DNA of 64,000 bases from Huaxiibacter chinensis (GCF_022171985.1 NZ_JAJVHF010000004.1:62001-126000); one strand, 5' to 3'; shown: positions 33,649-44,901, numbered from the stretch's first letter. Made by a program: numbers and translations. Notes: generated by a model from the sequence alone, not told the origin.

Positions 33649-33912
33649 TCAGCGTTTACGCATCATCCGCGTTCTGTCGATGAACTCGTGCGTCAGAGGG
33701 TCATGATAGCGTGATGGCCAAATCACCCAGGGTTGAGTGTCCAGCGCTTTCGCGATGATCAATTCTCCTTTCGGCCACGGGCGGGTCAGCGCATTCGCGA
33801 GTGTTGATGAACTTAACCCATTGCGGCGCGATTCTGCTGCCAGCGACGTTCCTTTTTTACGCAGTGCGGCAATGATATCGGCTGAGTGCCAGTCGATAAA
33901 TTTCTTATCCAT
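33649..33912 (-). CDS. sfsB: Ner-like DNA-binding protein SfsB (Nlp)
   Basis: Small helix-turn-helix protein of 87 residues, homologous to E. coli SfsB/Nlp and phage Mu Ner. Core: FIDWHSADIIAALRKKGTS, ESRRNGLSSSTLANAL, RPWPKGELIIAKAL, WVIWPSRYHD. In E. coli it affects maltose metabolism when overexpressed. Two tandem ATGs at 33915 and 33912 follow AAGGAC; I use the second by spacing and similarity. In E. coli it also lies between murA and ispB. Confidence 0.92.
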   Translation of the reverse strand: MDKKFIDWHSADIIAALRKKGTSLAAESRRNGLSSSTLANALTRPWPKGELIIAKALDTQPWVIWPSRYHDPLTHEFIDRTRMMRKR

Positions 33913-34109
33913 CATACGGTCCTTTTGGTCAGGTGCGTCCACGTCATTTCTGCTGAATTGACGAGGGTTACTATACCGATTTCGAACGGTTGTTTTTAAA
34001 AGTTCGCATTACTGGCGACCATATTCAGAATAGGACCAGACTTTATACAGGCGGGCTGTAACTGGCTGTTTTAACAGGAATAGCAGTGTAACTGGAACGT
34101 GCTGGAATT

Positions 34110-34132
34110 CTCCCTGCGAGAACCGCAGGGAG
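34110..34132. terminator. Hairpin downstream of ispB
   Basis: CTCCCTGCG/CGCAGGGAG with a 5-nt loop, 12 bp past the ispB stop on the minus strand. T run weak. Confidence 0.6.
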
Positions 34133-34143
34133 TGAGTACACAC

Positions 34144-35115
34144 TTAGAAATCGCGCTGAACGGCGATGTGGGCAAGCCCGATCAGGGCATCACGCCATGG
34201 GCTGTCGGGGATGACCTGAATAGCGGCAATCGCTTTATCCGCTTCTTCTTCTGCACGCTGGCGCGTCCATTCAAGAGAACCGCAGAGCGCCATGGTTTCC
34301 AGCACCGGTTCCAGAAGGTGCCGGCCGTTTCCTTGTTCGATGGCTTCACGAATCATCTGCGCTTGTTCCGGCGTACCGTGACGCATCGCGTGTAACAGCG
34401 GCAGCGTAGGTTTACCTTCGTTAAGATCGTCGCCGACGTTTTTACCCAGGGTTTCGCCATCTGCACTGTAATCCAGCAAATCATCAATCAGCTGGAAGGC
34501 GGTGCCGAGATAGCGGCCATAATCCTGCAGCCCACGCTCCTGCGCTTCGCTACACCCTGCGAGAAGACCAGAACACTGCGCCGCCGCTTCGAAAAGGCGC
34601 GCCGTTTTGCTGTAGATGACGCGCATGTAGTTTTCTTCGGTGATGTCCGGATCGTTGACGTTCATCAGCTGAAGCACTTCGCCTTCTGCAATGACGTTAA
34701 CGGCTTCAGACATCACTTCCAGCACCTTCAGCGAGCCCAGGCTGGTCATCATCTGGAAAGCACGGGTATAGATGAAATCACCGACCAGAACGCTTGCAGC
34801 ATTGCCAAAGGCCGCGTTTGCGGTTGCTTTGCCGCGGCGCATGTCAGATTCATCCACAACGTCGTCATGCAGAAGCGTGGCGGTGTGGATAAATTCGATC
34901 AGCGCAGCAATAGTGATGTGAGCATTTCCCTCATAGCCGACAGCACGTGCAGCCAGAATTGCAATCATCGGACGGATGCGTTTACCCCCGCCGCTGACAA
35001 TGTAATAGCCTAACTGATTGATCAACTGAACGTCTGAGTTGAGTTGTTCCAGGATTGCTGCATTCACACCCGCCATGTCTTGCGCGGTTAACTCGTTGAT
35101 TTTTTCTAAATTCAT
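34144..35115 (-). CDS. ispB: Octaprenyl diphosphate synthase
   Basis: Long-chain trans-prenyl synthase of 323 residues making the C40 side chain of ubiquinone-8 and menaquinone-8. The two Asp-rich motifs are LLHDDVVDESDMRRGK and QLIDDLLDY. GGGKRIRP precedes the first. Divergent from rplU, as in E. coli. Confidence 0.98.
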   Translation of the reverse strand: MNLEKINELTAQDMAGVNAAILEQLNSDVQLINQLGYYIVSGGGKRIRPMIAILAARAVGYEGNAHITIAALIEFIHTATLLHDDVVDESDMRRGKATANAAFGNAASVLVGDFIYTRAFQMMTSLGSLKVLEVMSEAVNVIAEGEVLQLMNVNDPDITEENYMRVIYSKTARLFEAAAQCSGLLAGCSEAQERGLQDYGRYLGTAFQLIDDLLDYSADGETLGKNVGDDLNEGKPTLPLLHAMRHGTPEQAQMIREAIEQGNGRHLLEPVLETMALCGSLEWTRQRAEEEADKAIAAIQVIPDSPWRDALIGLAHIAVQRDF

Positions 35116-35274
35116 CGCAAATGCCGGGCTTCTTTGTTCTGTTTACCACATATCAAATGGGCTAACGAAGGGTTTTGGTTTATCAATAGTATTGCTGATT
35201 GTACTGAAAAAACGGCGTAGATAAACGTTACCGTACGTGTTGTGTTTTTTTTCTTCATGTATTGACTGTAGCAC

Positions 35275-35303
35275 TTGTCAAAGGCTCGCGTTTTGCGTAA
35301 TAT
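35275..35303 (+). promoter_or_regulatory. Promoter of rplU-rpmA
   Basis: -35 TTGTCA (35275-35280), 17-bp spacer, -10 TAATAT (35298-35303), about 70 bp upstream of rplU, followed by GC-containing discriminator sequence. Confidence 0.65.
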
Positions 35304-35329
35304 TCGCGCCCTATTGTGAATATTTATAG

Positions 35330-35686
<357 letters not shown>

Positions 35687-35705
35687 GACCTGAGGAGAGA
35701 TTTAA

Positions 35706-35963
<258 letters not shown>

Positions 35964-35988
35964 GGTTTCCGTGGTCCGGTAACGGATT

Positions 35989-36017
35989 AAAGCCCCGCAA
36001 CGTGTTGCGGGGCTTTT
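35989..36017 (+). terminator. Intrinsic terminator after rpmA
   Basis: AAGCCCCGCAA/TTGCGGGGCTT stem, 3-nt loop and T run. Confidence 0.92.
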
Positions 36018-36058
36018 TACATTAGAAGTCCGGAAAATTTTCTGCAGGGAAAACGGGC

Positions 36059-37027
36059 ATGAAGCAGCAGGCTGGCATTGGTATTCTCCTGGCGCTGACA
36101 ACAGCGATTTGCTGGGGGGCATTGCCCATTGCAATGAAGCAGGTTCTGGAAGTGATGGAGCCGCCGACGGTGGTGTTTTACCGCTTCCTGATGGCAAGCA
36201 TCGGCCTTGGGGCGATTCTGGCCATAAAAGGCAAATTGCCTCCTCTGCGGATTTTCCGCAAACCGCGCTGGCTGGTGCTTCTGGCTATCGCGACGGGAGG
36301 GCTGTTCGGTAACTTCATTCTGTTCAGCTCTTCTCTGCAGTATTTGAGTCCCACGGCATCGCAGGTGATTGGTCAGCTTTCACCGGTCGGCATGATGGTC
36401 GCCAGCGTCTTTATCCTGAAGGAAAAGATGCGAGGCACGCAGATTGTCGGGGCGAGTATGCTGCTGTGTGGCCTGGTGATGTTTTTTAACACCAGTTTGA
36501 TAGAGATATTTACCCGACTGACGGATTACACCTGGGGTGTGATCTTTGGCGTCGGGGCAGCAACCGTCTGGGTCAGTTACGGTGTGGCACAAAAGGTTTT
36601 ATTGCGCCGCCTGGCCTCACCGCAGATCCTTTTTTTGCTGTACACTTTATGTACTATTGCACTATTGCCGTTAGCAAAGCCGGGTGTGATTACTCAGCTT
36701 AGCGACTGGCAACTGGCGTGCCTGATTTTTTGTGGGCTTAACACGCTGGTCGGTTATGGCGCGCTAGCCGAAGCGATGGCGCGCTGGCAGGCAGCGCAGG
36801 TGAGCGCGTTAATTACGCTGACTCCGCTGTTTACGTTGTTATTTTCAGATTTGTTATCAATGGCCTGGCCCGATTTCTTCGTCAAACCGATGTTAAACCT
36901 TTTAGGCTATCTCGGTGCGTTTGTCGTGGTTGCGGGTGCGATGTATTCCGCTATTGGCCATCGTCTTTGGGGACGTTGGCGCAAAAATGACGCGGTCGTA
37001 GTAGAAGTCCCCCGCTCAGGCGAATGA
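36059..37027 (+). CDS. yhbE: EamA/DMT family transporter YhbE
   Basis: Ten-helix drug/metabolite transporter-type membrane protein of 322 residues with two EamA repeats; AKLNCGWG-like motif here is AICWGALPIAMKQ. The C-terminal tail is cytoplasmic and charged. Substrate unknown. Upstream of and probably co-transcribed with obgE (16-bp gap). Confidence 0.92.
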   Translation: MKQQAGIGILLALTTAICWGALPIAMKQVLEVMEPPTVVFYRFLMASIGLGAILAIKGKLPPLRIFRKPRWLVLLAIATGGLFGNFILFSSSLQYLSPTASQVIGQLSPVGMMVASVFILKEKMRGTQIVGASMLLCGLVMFFNTSLIEIFTRLTDYTWGVIFGVGAATVWVSYGVAQKVLLRRLASPQILFLLYTLCTIALLPLAKPGVITQLSDWQLACLIFCGLNTLVGYGALAEAMARWQAAQVSALITLTPLFTLLFSDLLSMAWPDFFVKPMLNLLGYLGAFVVVAGAMYSAIGHRLWGRWRKNDAVVVEVPRSGE

Positions 37028-38215
<1,188 letters not shown>

Positions 38216-38225
38216 CACTCTGATG

Positions 38226-38253
38226 AAACCCCCTCCTGAAGGGGGTTTTTTTT
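38226..38253. terminator. Terminator between obgE and basS
   Basis: AACCCCC-TCCTGAA-GGGGGTT hairpin with an eight-T run on the obgE side and A-rich flank serving the opposite strand. Confidence 0.9.
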
Positions 38254-39295
38254 ATCGTAATGTCGACGGAAGCCAGCAGCGCGCAATTAAACCGCCGTCC
38301 GGACCATTCTCAAGCGTCAGACAACCCCGATGCAGCTGCAGGATGCGCTGAACAATACTTAACCCCAGCCCGCTGCCGCCGTAGCGCTGGTCAAGACGGC
38401 GGAAAGGTTCGGTAATCGACTGTCTGTGCGCTTCATCTATGCCTGAACCCTGATCCGCTACGCTCATTTGTGTCCCGTCCTCCCGTTCGCTTAAGGTGAC
38501 GGTGATCGTGGTCCCCGGGGGGCTGTAGCGCGCAGCATTTTCCAGAAGATTACGCAGCATCAGACGCAGTAATACCGGGTCGCCCTGAACGGTCAGATTG
38601 CTCTCCTGTGGCCAGATGACGGTGTGATCTTTCGTCTCTTCTTCCAGAGAGAGTGGCGCAATGATTTGATCCGTCCAGCTCACGGTATCGTAATGACCGC
38701 TCGCCATCGCTTGTCCCGCTCGGGCCAGCATTAAAAGCTGCTCTACCGTATGCATTAATTGATCGATACGCGTAATCAACGTGGCTGCCTGTGGCGTGCC
38801 TGACTGCGACATTAATTCCAGATGAAGCCGAATACCCGCCAGGGGCGTTCGCAGCTCGTGTGCGGCGTCGGCAGTGAACAATCGCTCCTGCTGGATGGTA
38901 TGGTCAAGCCGGGCAAGCAGCTGGTTAAGCGAGGTCGTCACGGCGCCAATCTCTTCCATATCTGAATACATGGGAAGCGGCGAAAGATTATCTGCGGAGC
39001 GATTGGCCAGGCTTTCGCGCAGCCTGCTGAGGGGACGGGTTATCCAGGTTACCGCCCAGAATGAAAACAGCAGGGTAAAGCCCACCATCACCAGGGAAGG
39101 TACCAGCAGCGAGGCGATAGCCTCCCGGATCTCTTTTTCAACATGCTGATTTCGCGATTTAGCGGAGAGCGTTTCGTTCACCAGAAAACTGATTTGCTCG
39201 CGGCTTTCATGCCAGAGCCAGATAACGCTGACCAGCTGGAAAAAAAGCAAAATAACCGCCAGCAACACCATTAATCGCCGACGCATACTGTTCAT
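38252..39295 (-). CDS. basS: PmrB/BasS-like sensor histidine kinase
   Basis: 347 residues. Two membrane helices (~8-31 and ~63-86) enclose a short periplasmic loop of ~30 residues that starts HESREQ, keeping an ExxE motif of the type used for Fe(III)/Al(III) sensing in Salmonella PmrB. HAMP follows (ITRPLSRLRESLANRSADNL), then H-box FTADAAHELRTPLAG, N-box LRNLLENAARYSP and G-box GGSGLGLSIV. The ATGA overlap with basR indicates coupling. In E. coli K-12 the pair is in the eptA operon far from obgE; here no eptA is present. Confidence 0.88.
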   Translation of the reverse strand: MNSMRRRLMVLLAVILLFFQLVSVIWLWHESREQISFLVNETLSAKSRNQHVEKEIREAIASLLVPSLVMVGFTLLFSFWAVTWITRPLSRLRESLANRSADNLSPLPMYSDMEEIGAVTTSLNQLLARLDHTIQQERLFTADAAHELRTPLAGIRLHLELMSQSGTPQAATLITRIDQLMHTVEQLLMLARAGQAMASGHYDTVSWTDQIIAPLSLEEETKDHTVIWPQESNLTVQGDPVLLRLMLRNLLENAARYSPPGTTITVTLSEREDGTQMSVADQGSGIDEAHRQSITEPFRRLDQRYGGSGLGLSIVQRILQLHRGCLTLENGPDGGLIARCWLPSTLR

Positions 39296-39954
39296 TTCTG
39301 GTTCTCCAGGCGATAGCCAACGCCACGTACGGTTTTGATCCTGTCTTTACCGAGCTTACGCCGCAGATTATGGATATGGACTTCAAGCGTGTTTGAGCCA
39401 GGATCGTCCTGCCAGGAGTAGATGTCCTGCTGCAGGGTTTCCCGATGCACCGTCTGGCCGGTGCGCATAATCAGGCGCGTCAGCAAGGCGAACTCTTTCG
39501 GGGTGACCTCAACAGGCTGCTGACGGCACAGCACCTGCTGCGTGTGCAAATTCAGCGTGAGGTCACCGTCAGTGAGGATATTGTCGCTGTGGCCGTGATG
39601 GCGGCGAATAAGCGCCCGTACGCGCGCCTGCAGTTCAGCGAGCGCAAAAGGCTTGACCAGGTAATCGTCGGCACCCGAATCCAGCCCATTAATTCTGTCT
39701 GCCAGCGCGTCTCGAGCGGTCAGGATCAGCACTGGGTTGGACAGGCCACGACGACGCCACTGCGTGAGCAACGTTGCCCCATCTTTATCAGGCAGACCCA
39801 GGTCGAGGATCACCAGGCTGTATTCGCCGCTTTGAATTAACGCATCCGCTTCGGCGGCGGTGCTGGCACAATCAAGCGCGAACCCTTCATTGGCCATTGC
39901 AAGCGCAAGACCTTCCTGTAACAGCACGTCGTCTTCAACAATAAGTAATTTCAT
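39292..39954 (-). CDS. basR: PmrA/BasR-like response regulator
   Basis: OmpR/PhoB-class regulator of 220 residues. Phospho-acceptor Asp51 is in LVILDLGLPDKDG; the winged-helix domain includes ALLTRLIMRTGQTVHRETL and EVHIHNLRRKLG. In Salmonella and E. coli this protein activates lipid A modification genes under Fe(III), Al(III) or low pH. ATG 39954 (MKLLIVEDD) is chosen over an upstream TTG at 39972. Divergent from the OpgB-like gene, so it may control it. Confidence 0.88.
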   Translation of the reverse strand: MKLLIVEDDVLLQEGLALAMANEGFALDCASTAAEADALIQSGEYSLVILDLGLPDKDGATLLTQWRRRGLSNPVLILTARDALADRINGLDSGADDYLVKPFALAELQARVRALIRRHHGHSDNILTDGDLTLNLHTQQVLCRQQPVEVTPKEFALLTRLIMRTGQTVHRETLQQDIYSWQDDPGSNTLEVHIHNLRRKLGKDRIKTVRGVGYRLENQK

Positions 39955-40104
39955 CTTGGCTGCACTGTCCAATGTCCATGTTGTGCCCTGATTATGGCAG
40001 AAACCTGACTGCGGGCGTATGTGACATTATCTTACCCACACTGTAAGCATATGTCCCTGCCGGCGTTGAGTGAAATGTAAAGCATCATGAATGGGAATTT
40101 TACC

Positions 40105-40121
40105 CTTAATAGATTCCTAAA
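40105..40121 (+). promoter_or_regulatory. Candidate PmrA box upstream of the OpgB-like gene
   Basis: CTTAAT-N5-CCTAAA resembles the PmrA half-site repeat YTTAAK-N5-YTTAAK: perfect first half, second half with two mismatches. It lies 98 bp upstream of the ATG at 40219, in the basR/opgB-like divergent spacer. Confidence 0.3.
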
Positions 40122-40218
40122 ATCCCCGGAATTTATGGGGTGAATAGACAAGAGAGGATATAATCTTATCCTGATACTGGCATCCCTCTGGCCAGCCCTT
40201 CTGTTATTGAGCGAAAGA

Positions 40219-42555
40219 ATGGAATCTCTTAATTTATTGACTCTGTCAGCGTTATGTCTGATCGGTACAACGTTTATTTATCGTTATAAAGCCATCAGAA
40301 ACAAATACATCACAGCGGTTATTTTTATATTAACGATTTGTGCGGTAGTCATGAACGGGTTTTGGCTCGTCTGTCACCACTTTACGGGCGATGGCGTCAG
40401 TCAGGCCGTGCTCTACACTCTGACGGACTCTCTTGAAGGGGCTGAAATCAGTGATTACATTTTGCCATCCCTTTTTGCAATTATCACCTGCGTTGTTCTT
40501 AATGCCGCTCTTTATCTTTTTTTATGTAAGGCATTGCCTGGCGGAAGAAGAAATAAACTGTTTACGGTATTGGCCTGTATCACCGGGTCGATGGCAGTGG
40601 TGTTGTCGCCCACGTTATATCAGGTGAGTGGAAGTACGCTTCTCAATAAAAAGGTGGATGGATCCGACTTTAGCCAGTATTACGTGAATAAGATTAAGAA
40701 CATCGAAAAACCGCAATACAATCTGGTTTATATATATGGAGAGAGTCTTGAAAGAACCTATTTTGATGAGAAAGTCTTCCCGGACCTGCTGCCCGATCTG
40801 AATAAACAACGGGCGATGAGCCTCGACTTTTCAAACACGGAACAGATGCCCGCGACCGACTTTACCATCGCCGGGCTCGTTGCGTCGCAGTGTGGCCTGC
40901 CGTTGTTTAAACCGACTGCATTTAGCGGAGAAAATGCCGGGAATACCTTCTACCCGGACAGCGTTTGCCTGGGCGATATTCTGACAAAGTCGGGTTATGA
41001 AACCTGGTTTTTCCAGGGCGCGAATACCCACTTCGCCGACAAAGATGCCTTTTTCCGCGTGCATGGCATCAAGCATGTCTGGGGGTTAAACGAGTCCGGC
41101 ATGAAGGACAATTTTGACGTCCAAAATAATTGGGGGCTGTATGACAATGTGGTTCTGGATAACGCCTGGCAAAAATTCAGCGAGCTTTCTGCAGCAGGAC
41201 AACGCTTCGCGCTCTTTACCCTGACCGTCGATACCCATCCACCAAAAGGGTTTATTTCACCGGGCTGTAAAAAGAATAGCTATCAAATCGACGGGCAAAA
41301 AGCCGACGCGTTGAGCGCGGTATTGTGTAGTCAGGAGGATATTGCGCGGTTTGTGCAAAAAATCCAGGCCTCCCCGTGGGCAAAAAATACCATTATTGTT
41401 CTCTCTTCCGATCATCTGGCGATGGCGAGTACCGCGGTTTCCATTGATTATCTTAATAAGATGGAACGGCGGAATCTCTTTTTTATCCTGGGCGACACCA
41501 TCAAGCCCGCGATAAAAACGCAACCCAGAACGACCCTGGACAATGGCGCGACGGTGCTGGAGCTGCTGGGCGGAGAAAAAGCGATTGGCCTGGGGCGCAG
41601 CTCACTGAGTGAAAAATCCCTGTCTGAGAGCGTTCCAGACTTTAGAAATAAGCTCTATGCATGGGGAGATAGCATTCGAAACCTGTGGGGGGTGCCCGAC
41701 CATATTGATCGGTTCGTTATTAACGCAGAAAAGAACACGTTTACCTTCGACGACCATAGCTATGGTCTGCCGTTGCTCATCAATATTAAACCCCACCAGG
41801 TGTTGCCGATGACGGACGATGGCAGCAGGGTGATGTCTCTCAGACAGTCTTTGTCGACGTTAACCGAAGGGGAGCAGTTTATCTGGGTGGATAAATGTTT
41901 CCGCCCCGGCAACATCTGGCGTAACGAATTCGCGCTTTCACAGGACTGGTGCCTCACCCAGGGGAAAATGGGCGGTAAAGTGACCGTGGAAAAAGTGAGC
42001 GGAAATCACTATGAAGGTAACGTCCTGAATGATAATACCGCGACGGATACCGCACGTTACCGGTGGGAACAGTCGCAGTTAAAAATTCATCCCACGAATA
42101 TTCGCTATGCGTCAGATTCATTCAAGTTTGGCCTGGAAGGGACCCCTAACTTTATCGAAAATATGATGGGTTTAAGTCGACAGGAGTCCTGGGGACGCTG
42201 GTCTGACGCATTGATGGCGCCGTCTGTGCTGCTGCTGTACAACGCGCCTTTCCCCCGCGAGTTCAATCTTGAAATCGAAGCCAAAGCGTTTGGCAAAAAT
42301 ATCAATGCGCCGGTGGCGGTAAAAATTGGCGATCAAACGCAATATGCTCGTTTTGGTAAGGATCCGACAAAGGTAACGCTGCACTTTACCGGTGATATGT
42401 ACACGCGGTTATTGAATATAGTCCCACCGGCACCGGAACTGACGCGCGAAGGCAGCGTGCTGGGCTCGTACCTGATTTCACCGGTCCGACGGCTGGGAGT
42501 GGGCTTAATCGAAATAAAAATTGTGCCGATCGTGAATAAAACGGCAGCGAAGTAA
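40219..42555 (+). CDS. OpgB-type phosphoglycerol transferase (MdoB paralogue)
   Basis: Sulfatase-fold membrane enzyme of 778 residues, colinear with E. coli OpgB (763 aa), which transfers phosphoglycerol from phosphatidylglycerol to periplasmic glucans. Four N-terminal membrane helices are followed by the periplasmic catalytic domain. Motifs: YIYGESLERTYFD (metal Glu), QMPATDFTIAGLVASQCG (likely nucleophile Thr), TVDTHPPKGFIS and VLSSDHLAM (metal Asp-His). The C-terminal half also aligns (SRQESWGRWSDA; GLIEIKIV). It is clearly divergent from OpgB, so a paralogue is likely. ATG 40219 is used; a TTG at 40207 would add four residues. Confidence 0.85.
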   Translation: MESLNLLTLSALCLIGTTFIYRYKAIRNKYITAVIFILTICAVVMNGFWLVCHHFTGDGVSQAVLYTLTDSLEGAEISDYILPSLFAIITCVVLNAALYLFLCKALPGGRRNKLFTVLACITGSMAVVLSPTLYQVSGSTLLNKKVDGSDFSQYYVNKIKNIEKPQYNLVYIYGESLERTYFDEKVFPDLLPDLNKQRAMSLDFSNTEQMPATDFTIAGLVASQCGLPLFKPTAFSGENAGNTFYPDSVCLGDILTKSGYETWFFQGANTHFADKDAFFRVHGIKHVWGLNESGMKDNFDVQNNWGLYDNVVLDNAWQKFSELSAAGQRFALFTLTVDTHPPKGFISPGCKKNSYQIDGQKADALSAVLCSQEDIARFVQKIQASPWAKNTIIVLSSDHLAMASTAVSIDYLNKMERRNLFFILGDTIKPAIKTQPRTTLDNGATVLELLGGEKAIGLGRSSLSEKSLSESVPDFRNKLYAWGDSIRNLWGVPDHIDRFVINAEKNTFTFDDHSYGLPLLINIKPHQVLPMTDDGSRVMSLRQSLSTLTEGEQFIWVDKCFRPGNIWRNEFALSQDWCLTQGKMGGKVTVEKVSGNHYEGNVLNDNTATDTARYRWEQSQLKIHPTNIRYASDSFKFGLEGTPNFIENMMGLSRQESWGRWSDALMAPSVLLLYNAPFPREFNLEIEAKAFGKNINAPVAVKIGDQTQYARFGKDPTKVTLHFTGDMYTRLLNIVPPAPELTREGSVLGSYLISPVRRLGVGLIEIKIVPIVNKTAAK

Positions 42556-42560
42556 AATGT

Positions 42561-42590
42561 TGGATGGCCTCGCCAGAGGCCATCCATTTT
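42561..42590. terminator. Terminator between opgB-like gene and dacB
   Basis: Perfect 11-bp stem TGGATGGCCTC/GAGGCCATCCA, 4-nt loop, then TTTTGC; convergent genes share it. Confidence 0.9.
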
Positions 42591-42592
42591 GC

Positions 42593-44026
42593 TTAGTTAT
42601 TCTGATAAATATCTTTGTACAGACGGCTTTCGAAGCGCACAAGCGGAATACGACGGTTACGTTGGTCTGCAGGTTCAACGGCGTAGCCTGACAGATATTG
42701 CACAAACGCCATACGCTGACCGCTGGCGGTGGTGATAAAGCCCGCCAGGTTGTACACCCCTTGCAGCGAGCCCGTTTTTGCCGAAACCTTTCCATCCACA
42801 CCTGCGGCGTGTAACCCGGCGCGATACTGCAGCGAGCCGTCGTAACCTGCAAGCGGCAGCATGGAGATGAAGTTCAGTTCGGTGTCATGCTGGGCGATGT
42901 ATTGCAGCACCTGCATCATGGTCGCCGGTGAGATCAGGTTATGCCGCGAGAGACCCGATCCATCGACAGCAATGGTATTGCCCAGATCGATCCCCGCCTG
43001 CTGGCGAAGGATCTGACGTACGGCGTCGGATCCTGCCCGCCATGTGCCCGGCACACCAAAGCGTGCATGCCCTATGGTGCGGAACACGGTATCGGCAATC
43101 ATGTTGTCCGATTTTTTCAGCATAATCTTAAGCAGATCGTGCAAGGGGGCAGACTGTTTGCTCGCTATCACCGTTCCCGGTTCGTTTGCCTGCGTCTGGC
43201 GTAAGAGCGTGCCGGTATAGGTAATATCTGCCTGTTTTAGCTCATCTTTCAGAATCGCACCGGCATAACTTGCCCCATCCTGAATCGCAAACGCCAGCGG
43301 CAGCGGGTCGGCGCGCTGTGTCAGGCAGCCGGTCAGCGTAAAGCGGTTAAGATCGCCAGGCACGACATCCAGCTCGCAATACTGGGCATCAGGTGAGCCT
43401 TTCGCCAGGGTACGCACCTGGCTGAACATGGTCACGGGATAGTAAGAGGCCACCCGAATAAAGGCTAAATCATTCGCTTTTGGTGCGCTGTACAGCGAGA
43501 CGGAGAAACAGTTGCGGTCAATAATGGCGGCAGAGGGCGGGGCGCTGAAGCACTGCGTCATGTCGTTCCAGGGCCAGCCGGGGGCTTTATCGTGACTGGC
43601 GAAAACCGAGGTATCAATCAGAACGTTGCCCTCGATTTTCTTGACGCCTGATTTCTTCAGAACGGCGACCATATTGCGAATATCCTGACGTTTAAACGTC
43701 GGATCGCCGCCAAATCGTGCCACTAAGTCGCCTTTTAAAACGCCATCGTCTACGCTACCTTTACTTTCGAGCGTGGTGGTGAAACGGAAATCAGGCCCTA
43801 GCTGCAGCAGGGCTGCCAACGCCGTGATGACTTTTTGGGTACTGGCAGGCAAGGCCATCTGCTGGCTGTGGTAGTCAATGTCGGGGGCCTGGGCGCCCAC
43901 TTTCTGTACCATCAGTGCAAGGTTAGCCCCTGCGGGCAGCTGATTTATGTACTCATCAACGTTCGCGGCCTGAGCAGTGAACGCTAAACTGGTAGTCAAT
44001 CCGATGATAAATCTGGAAAATCGCAT
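42593..44026 (-). CDS. dacB: D-alanyl-D-alanine carboxypeptidase/endopeptidase PBP4
   Basis: Class C low-molecular-mass PBP of 477 residues, periplasmic. Signal peptide 1-20 (cut after AQA). Active-site Ser62 in S-T-Q-K, the SDN triad in LKKSDNMIAD, and KTG in SAKTGSLQGVYN. Divergent from greA. The E. coli obgE-dacB adjacency is interrupted here by basSR and the OpgB-like gene. Confidence 0.97.
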   Translation of the reverse strand: MRFSRFIIGLTTSLAFTAQAANVDEYINQLPAGANLALMVQKVGAQAPDIDYHSQQMALPASTQKVITALAALLQLGPDFRFTTTLESKGSVDDGVLKGDLVARFGGDPTFKRQDIRNMVAVLKKSGVKKIEGNVLIDTSVFASHDKAPGWPWNDMTQCFSAPPSAAIIDRNCFSVSLYSAPKANDLAFIRVASYYPVTMFSQVRTLAKGSPDAQYCELDVVPGDLNRFTLTGCLTQRADPLPLAFAIQDGASYAGAILKDELKQADITYTGTLLRQTQANEPGTVIASKQSAPLHDLLKIMLKKSDNMIADTVFRTIGHARFGVPGTWRAGSDAVRQILRQQAGIDLGNTIAVDGSGLSRHNLISPATMMQVLQYIAQHDTELNFISMLPLAGYDGSLQYRAGLHAAGVDGKVSAKTGSLQGVYNLAGFITTASGQRMAFVQYLSGYAVEPADQRNRRIPLVRFESRLYKDIYQNN

Positions 44027-44144
44027 AATCTCGCGCTAACAACCCGGAAACAAACCGTCATACTACGGTGCAATACCCTGCAAAGTAAACGATGACCCAT
44101 AGTGAACTTCGCGGTAAAATACGTATCAAATTGAAAAATTGCTG

Positions 44145-44180
44145 CTGACCTGGAACTTTGCTTCCGGGTCAGTTTTCTTT
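44145..44180 (+). ncRNA. greA leader attenuator, GraL-like
   Basis: Hairpin CTGACCTGGAA/TTCCGGGTCAG (one T-G wobble) followed by TTTTCTTTT, about 95 bp upstream of the greA ATG. In E. coli early termination in the greA leader produces the GraL RNAs; position and structure match. The promoter was not resolved, so the coordinates cover only the terminator part. Confidence 0.55.
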
Positions 44181-44273
44181 TGCTTCTGGCTCGCTCACGG
44201 TGCTGACAATCGTGGGTTCAGGGGCCGGAGCGGGTGATGCTGCTCCCAACAGGAATGTTTAAGAGGTATAACA

Positions 44274-44750
44274 ATGCAAGCTATTCCGATGACCTTACGT
44301 GGTGCCGAAAAACTACGCGAAGAACTGGATTTTCTGAAATCGGTTCGTCGTCCCGAAATCATTGCTGCTATCGCTGATGCCCGTGAGCATGGCGATTTGA
44401 AAGAGAATGCGGAGTATCACGCCGCACGCGAACAGCAGGGTTTCTGCGAAGGTCGTATTAAAGATATCGAAGCGAAGCTGTCGAACGCGCAGGTGATCGA
44501 TATCACCAAAATGCCGAATAATGGCCGCGTGATTTTTGGTTCGACCGTTCAGGTGCTGAATCTGGACAACGATGAAGAGCAGACGTATCGCATCGTGGGC
44601 GACGACGAAGCCGATTTTAAGCAGAACCTGATCTCAGTGAACTCCCCGATTGCCCGCGGCCTGATTGGCAAAGAGCAGGATGATGTTGTGGTCATTCGCA
44701 CGCCGGGCGGGGAAGTCGAATTCGAAATTATTAAGGTTGATTACCTGTAA
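44274..44750 (+). CDS. greA: Transcription elongation factor GreA
   Basis: 158 residues, equal to E. coli. N-terminal coiled coil with the catalytic acidic tip around [20 protein letters not shown] and C-terminal FKBP-like domain ([20 protein letters not shown]). It stimulates RNA cleavage in backtracked polymerase. SD AAGAGG. Confidence 0.98.
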   Translation: MQAIPMTLRGAEKLREELDFLKSVRRPEIIAAIADAREHGDLKENAEYHAAREQQGFCEGRIKDIEAKLSNAQVIDITKMPNNGRVIFGSTVQVLNLDNDEEQTYRIVGDDEADFKQNLISVNSPIARGLIGKEQDDVVVIRTPGGEVEFEIIKVDYL

Positions 44751-44792
44751 TTCGCATCCTGACTAAGATGTTGATACATTGTAAAGAAAGGA

Positions 44793-44815
44793 AAAAGGCC
44801 GCGTAGCGGCCTTTT
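44793..44815 (+). terminator. Terminator after greA
   Basis: AAAAGGCCGC/GCGGCCTTTT with 3-nt loop. Confidence 0.9.
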
Positions 44816-44901
44816 ATCAACTCAAGGAGCATGGCATTTTGCTCACCTGCTAAAGGAAATCGCTGGTTTCACACAAAAAATGTGTTCAACTCAGGATAGT
44901 C

